Of a DNA stretch of 64,000 nucleotides, positions 58,021 to 64,000 are shown in pieces. Both the position numbers and the translations under genes were made by a program. The stretch is taken from assembly GCA_963070105.1 (NCBI GenBank), contig OY718803.1, positions 8,971,823 to 9,035,822 of the forward strand, read 5' to 3'. The stretch's first letter is position 1; the number at the start of each line of letters is the position of its first letter. The notes beneath the pieces were generated by a model. The model searched no databases. It saw only the letters and a program-made list of their open reading frames with translations, and had not been told where the DNA came from. The stretch comes from Litomosoides sigmodontis (Eukaryota > Nematoda > Chromadorea > Rhabditida > Onchocercidae).

Positions 58021-61000
58021 CTACAGTACTGTCATGTGAAGCAGTGAGTCCGGATGCTGCAAGTTGGCATTTCTTAAAATTCGATTTGGTCGTAAAAATT
58101 CCACCAGTGCGCTCAATTCACGGTTGATATCAGCAAGCTGATATTCCATAGCGGTCATTCGCAGCGATAAGCCTTCCTGACTACTTTGCACATCGTGCAC
58201 CAACTCGTACGTATTCGACGTAGTCTGAAACAGTTGCAATTGAAATGAATTTACCAATTCTAACTTAATAACTTAATAAAATTTTTGCAAATGAAAAAAA
58301 TATCCACTTTGAATAAAATCAATTAATTATGTGTTCAATTGAATTGAAGTAAAAGTAAGTAATCACAGTGTTCCACAGGAGGAGATGAAGAATGTGGAAT
58401 GAGTGCATGAAGTGGTGGTGAAAAAAATTTAATAAAATGAAAGCAAATGAATTGAATTGCAGCAAACCTTTGCAACATCACCGAGAGAGACTGAATTTTC
58501 CGATAGCTTCCGCTGATCTCTTTTCACCTTGCGCAATCTAAATTACAAATGCATCGCAGCAATTTCCATGGAAAAGCAAAAGCATTTAAGTTGTACAAAA
58601 GCAAGCAATTGCCGCCATTGAGAAGGAATGGAAAAAAAAAGAGCGCAAAATGACTAACGCATAAATTGCAACTAGAAATTTCCGCTGATGAAGTCGAATT
58701 TTTGCCGGTTCAATTCTATCCACCAAACATCGATGCTTGTAAATTAGCCACGTTTCACGTAACACATTTGCAGCTGTATGCTTCAACTAAAATTTAAGCT
58801 AACAACCATTTAACAACAATAATTAGTTTGAGATTGAAATTTTAGCAGCATTGCTAGAGTAACATTTACATTCAAATTTGTTGTTATAATTTAGGAAAAA
58901 TTTTACGCGTAAAATGATTACTTGCTTGGTTAGTTGTGTATCCATCATGAAATTGTGCACATGCTTCTCTGCACGTGTTAATTCAAGCTTTCGTGCTATT
59001 ACCGCCACCACCATTGATGAGGTACACGTACCCTAAAAAGTAATTCGTAAAGAACTTTAATTTTTTTTAGCAGAGAACATAAAAGTTTTGCATTTGTTTT
59101 GAGATAAATGGAAGAGGAGATATTTGCTCAATTCAGCAAACAATTAACAAATTAGAATTGCCTGAAAACTTTTATCACAAAAGAAATTAGCTGCGAAGAA
59201 AAAATGAAATGTCAAACGAAACTTACTAAAATACCAGTAATAACAGCCATCGTACGACCGCAATATGTATTTGGTACAATATCACCTGTAAAATTTTGAA
59301 AATTTAAAAATATCGATCAACGAGCGATCATCATCGAGCGATCATGCAAATTAACTGCTGCAAACGCACCGTAGCCAACCGAAAGAAATGTTATTGCAAT
59401 TAACCATAAAGAATTAAGATAATCTTGATGCTTTTGCGCATGAATATTAATTGAATCAGCAGCGTAGTGCCTGTAATAATTCAATAAATTTTAATTTAAT
59501 TTTAAAATATTCAACAAAAATAACTCAAAATTTTTTACCCAAAAAAAAACTAAATTTACAACAACAAAAAAAATCACACCTTTCACATAACCTGAGAATC
59601 CATCCCGCAATTACCCACAGTGAAGCAGTGAATACCATAAGTACAGTACCTTTGATGAATTTAATCATAAATTACAACAATAACAATAAAACTTTCAAAA
59701 TTTTCAGTAAATGAACCACTGAAGTGATAAGCTTAATCTAGTAAATAAATTCTATTCTTCTATAAAGTTTACGAGCAAAAATTTTCAGTGTCAAAAAAAA
59801 AAAACAGATTGAAATAGATGTACCGACCCGGACATAACGTCATCAAAGTTTTCAAAATAAACCGCGCATTGAAATTAACTCTATTAAGACCAGCAATACT
59901 CCTTGATGATGCATCGGTGAACAATCTAAAATTAATTATTACAGTATCATCATTAATTCATCACTTAATTAATGCATCAATTTTCAACTAACAATACGTT
60001 TGAAGTAGAATTAAAAGGTTAGTGAAATTTTCGAAAACAACAAAAGAGGAACTTTACCGACTATGTAATAGCATTACGCGACATAACCAATATAATCGAA
60101 AAAACATTAGAATTGATAGGAGAACGTCAAGTGGTAATTCTGTCCTTTTCATCTGTAATTTTCAGTTTCAAAGGATGAAATCCTTCAATTTTATCATTTC
60201 ATTTTGATAATGAAGCGGAATTTCGTCCTTTGAACAGTTGAAGATTTAATTATTGTTAGGAGGAAAGGTTGCAGTGCGAACTCATCCAGTCAAACACATC
60301 GAAAGATTTCAATTGCATCATCCCTTATGAGAAATATTTGTGGAGGCGAAACTTTCAGTTTGAAAATGTAAGCTTCATATTAAGCGCAAAAATTATTTAA
60401 ATTATCGTATCGCAACGCAATGATGGACCAGTTCAAACTTGCATCGTTTATTCCACTCACATTAAACTCACACCATTTGTTCAACTGAAAACGTTTGTTC
60501 TTACCGTGTTTCCATCAGATGTTTTCCAGTGAAAAGTGACATCAAAGGGAAGTGGACAAAGTGAGCATACGAATACTTCAAGCATAATTTGTAGACCACG
60601 TTGCCACGTAATAGCTATTCGCCAATCTTCTGCACTATTTGCATTCATAAATAACTGTAACAGTAAAATTTCGAGGCTAATTTGCTAGGAAAATACTCGC
60701 CAATAAATTTAGTCAGTTTAAATTTGCCAGAAAAAATTTTCAAAACGAATATTTTTAATTACTTTGCAATGGACGGGAGAAATTTCAAAGCGAAAAAAAA
60801 AGGAAACGAGAAGTTCAACGTAAAGCACTTTTGTCGTAGCACACATTGAAAAAGTTACAATACCGCACCACAGTGACGTGCTCAATTTGCATATGCTCTA
60901 TTTGACTTCAGAAAGATTGCGCTTCTCAACAAAGTGAGTGTACTATGATTTTTTAGCCTAATTAAATAATGAAGTGTTTCACCTGTACTTCGTGAACGTG

Positions 61001-61470
61001 AAATTTGATAACAAGCGCCACTAAAACAATTGTACTTAGCAATATTAGCAATTTTAAGATCAAACTCGTGTACGTTCCCTGAAATGATAGCGATTTTACA
61101 GTGTAAACAATGCATAATATATGCGATTGAAGCACTAGCAAATAAAATTTTGAATAGAAAAGTTGTTTTTGTGGCACCAAAAAATTCCAATAATTTTTTT
61201 TTTTGAATTAAATACTTTTGCAACATTGAAATGTTACTTTTTGATAGACTTTAGCAGCACTCATTTCACTGTCGACAATCATTAAGCCTGAAATTTCATT
61301 GTGTAAAGTGTTTTCTGAAATTATACAGCAATCTAGACGTATCCTAAAAGAGGATGCAAAAAAAAAATCAATTCAATCTACCAATTCCAATTGTTGCAAA
61401 AAATAGGGCATAGTCGCTGGTAACCCGTCGTACGTGAAATAATAATTGACGTCTAATTAATCGACCACCA
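58021..61470 (-). CDS. SK-type small-conductance calcium-activated K+ channel, N-terminus missing
   Basis: Exons: 61470-61382, 61287-61238, 61078-60983, 60654-60505, 60152-60058, 59925-59828, 59649-59592, 59470-59370, 59285-59227, 59032-58922, 58786-58659, 58537-58468, 58224-58021; phases close, about 436 codons. The channel opens on calcium bound to calmodulin and hyperpolarises neurons or muscle; C. elegans has a family of these (kcnl genes). S1 is [21 protein letters not shown]2 [18 protein letters not shown]4 [21 protein letters not shown]5 [16 protein letters not shown], the filter [15 protein letters not shown]6 [20 protein letters not shown]. The [12 protein letters not shown] stretch and [13 protein letters not shown] match the calmodulin-binding domain. 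A coiled-coil-like tail follows ([20 protein letters not shown]). The first listed exon needs two bases from upstream. A minus-strand piece at 61783-61716 and one at 62091-62056 are exon-like but do not join in phase. Confidence 0.94.
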
Positions 61471-61479
61471 CTGAAAATT

Positions 61480-64000
61480 TCCTTTCTAGTAACAAGCTAC
61501 TATGACTTTTACTTTTTTTTTTAATAGAATAACATCTGACAGTTCGACATTTTGCTTCCATAATTAGCTTATTTCTTTAATTAGCTTATTTAATGCTAAC
61601 ATTAATTTACTCAGTTTTGACTAAACTTTGTAAATGCTTTTTTTTCCTTTAAAAAAAACCACCTCGTCTCTTTTTTCCTCATTAATGGACTCTTGGAATC
61701 CTCATTTACCATCCGCTGACCTTCTAACTCTTCGCTAAGTACAAGTGACAATGATTTCTTCGAATCTTGCTCTACTAAAATTTAAAATTTTTTTTATAAT
61801 CAAAACATCAGTAATAAAAACTTCTTTCTACGTAATAAATGGAACTACTAAACAAAACAAACTTAAAATTAATTTGCAAAAAAAAGTTAAAGTTGTGCTG
61901 TAAGAAAAAATTGGAGTAAAAATGTAAAAAGAATATGTAAATGAGGTGCAATAATTATTTTTCTTCCATTTGTTAATTTCAATTAAATTTTACTACTAAT
62001 AACTTTACAATGTGCTATACGTTGCGTTTGATACTGTTGAAAATTTCACTCACCCATTTTTTGTTATTTACTCTTTCCGCACTTTCATCCTAAATTACAG
62101 TCCGAAAAAAAGACACGGAAGTGTACGATTGGTTAATTAAAACATTCAAATCTATTTGATCAAAGCAATTGCTTAATTCACTTACGATTGAAAATCCTGG
62201 TGATGGAAATGAAATAATGGAAATAAATTTTTTTTTAGCAATTAGTCAAATACATCCATCATTCATCTTGCTTTTTTTCCGGCGGAGGAAAACAATACGA
62301 AAATTTCACGCAATTTTCATGACGTAACTTTTGTTTTTATTTCACACCGAACACTTCCAATAAAAAGCACACGTCATGCATCAAAATTCCCAACACTTCT
62401 TTTTTGCAATTCTTTCAAAAATCTCTCACTCTAAAATTGTGAAAGAAAAAAATTAGAATTTGACACTAATTCAAACTTATGAATGATATTGGAGTTGTGA
62501 CTGCTAATAATTACAGTCATTTTTTAAATCTTTTTCATTTTGCCGCTATCGTCACCATTCTCACCTCGTGCAATATCAAGCAACTCTTCGTCCATTCCAT
62601 TTTGGACACTAAATTTGTGTGCGAACATTTAGTTGAAATAAAATATAATTAGTATTTCCGATATTCGGAGAAATAATTTTCAATTTCTAATTTTCTCATC
62701 ATTCATATTTTCCTTGAAAAAAAAATGCGCTCCTGTAATTATTATCAATTATTTAAAATAATTGATAATAATTTCACAACTTATCTGAAGGTCCCTTTAA
62801 CCTTAAATTTCATTCAGCTAAAGAAAAGGTAAGGAATTTCATTTTTCAACGAAATTAAGAAAATGTGGAAGAGGATGCAATGCCATTTCCAATAAATTCC
62901 ATAAATACATTTTTTTGTTACATCGAATATCACTTCCCTTACCCTCCCTCTTTCTCTACCGTCCTCTTTCACTCTCTCTACCTCTCTCTGTGCAATCACT
63001 ATTAAGTTAAAATTGCAACAGCGCTTTTTTCTTTGCAAATGTTTTTTTATTTGCAAAGTTAATTAGTTGTAATTATTACAAAGTATTCTTATCTGCTTGT
63101 TTGAAATTAATATTTCGGACAATTTTGATAATACTATTGGGCGAATAAAATACTTACACAGCAAAAAATTTGCATAGCAAAAAAGTTTACGAAAAACGGT
63201 ACAAACAATTTTTGTTGATTTTGATTTAAATTTACCAAAAAAAGAAAAAGATAGTATGTAAAGTAAACTATTCTTGTTACTTTATCATTGCTTTTTCTTT
63301 AAAATTTAAGCCTAAAAAGGAGCGTCTCAACAATGGAGAAATGATTTGTAAAATTTCAATCAAACAATTCCAGGTCTAAATTTTTTCGGCAAAGAAAAAA
63401 CAAAAAAGTGATTGAAACGAATGACTCATCAATAATTTAGTTTTACTGGCATATTTTAGCCCTACTGCTATCTTTTAACAATCCAATTAATGCAAATTTT
63501 CCATCTATTTTTTTCAAAGTTTTTTTTTGATAAAATTCTTTACATTCTCAAATCTAATTTTTTTTTGAATTAAAATTTAACTTTTCCTAAGAGATAAAAG
63601 AGAAATTGAATTGCAACTCACATGCAACATGCATAATGCATTTGCATGCTGTGTTCTCCTTTCTTTCCTCAGATATTTTTTCATCGAATGATCAAACATT
63701 TCATTACTGATAAATTATAAGAAAAGATAAATTTTCGAAATTATCATTTCACCAAGATTTTCCAACTAATTTAATGAAACTAGCCAATTTCAGGATATCC
63801 CTCTTCGAAGTGAACTATCTTTAAAAAGTGCTAATGTAACACTTATAGCGCATTGATTTACTTGTGTGGAATTAACGGGTAGATAAAAATGAAACTACTG
63901 TATACTTGTATTAGGAGTTACTGTATTGCGTGGACGTTACAGCCTATTTCAATTACTAATAACACTTGCGCAGTATCACAATACTTGACGTAATTTTACA
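61480..64000. other. 5' region of the SK channel gene
   Basis: AT-rich. It should hold upstream exons of the SK channel gene, or an intron leading to exons beyond the window. Exon-like minus-strand pieces: 61783-61716 (QDSKKSLSLVLSEELEGQRM, donor GTAAAT) and 62091-62056 (DESAERVNNKKW, donor GTGAGT). There is a near-perfect palindrome at 62737-62773. Nothing else recognised. Confidence 0.5.
62737..62773. repeat. 37-bp near-perfect palindrome
   Basis: AATTATTATCAATTATTT meets AAATAATTGATAATAATT around a single A; it differs from a perfect palindrome only at the centre. AT-only apart from one C and one G. Confidence 0.85.

Overview
The window looks like AT-rich nematode DNA. Genes are split into many short exons with GT-AG introns. 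Several start codons sit 1-4 bases after a perfect 3' splice site, which is what spliced-leader trans-splicing leaves. The predicted proteins read as orthologues of well-known animal genes. A clade III (spirurid or filarial-type) worm is my best guess, but the sequence does not settle the species. No tRNA, rRNA, CRISPR array or recognisable transposon was seen.

Layout: 1-5 kb is gene-poor. A mec-8-type RNA-binding protein gene (minus) covers 5.2-8.0 kb. A mostly non-coding stretch follows to 16.5 kb, with a striking hairpin at 9.2 kb, a possible small plus-strand gene at 13.5-14.2 kb and an exon-like minus ORF at 15.9-16.1 kb. A compact block then runs from 16.6 to 31.2 kb: cytochrome c1 (plus), ABHD18-like hydrolase (minus), Maf-type nucleotide pyrophosphatase (plus) and an MSK-type two-domain kinase (minus). 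After 5.4 kb without a clear gene come S-adenosylmethionine decarboxylase (minus, 36.6-38.7 kb), two orphan plus-strand exon-like ORFs (38.9 and 42.3 kb), a SCYL2-type pseudokinase (minus, 42.9-49.1 kb), a repeat-rich 9 kb with a long CAA-repeat array, and an SK-type calcium-activated potassium channel (minus, 58.0-61.5 kb, 5' end not resolved).

I rebuilt the seven main gene models exon by exon. Reading phase closes across every junction, and the lengths match the families: about 327 aa cytochrome c1, 375 aa ABHD18, 201 aa Maf, 783 aa MSK and 330 aa AdoMetDC. The genes do not form one pathway; they are a typical mix of housekeeping, signalling and neuronal genes. The most interesting local features are the head-to-head genes whose first coding exons overlap antisense (23.0 kb), a SCYL2 exon flanked by two CU-repeat introns, a mec-8 reading frame that meets a stop whether or not its last donor is used, a 132-bp period inside the CAA array, and three coding-like segments that I cannot assign.
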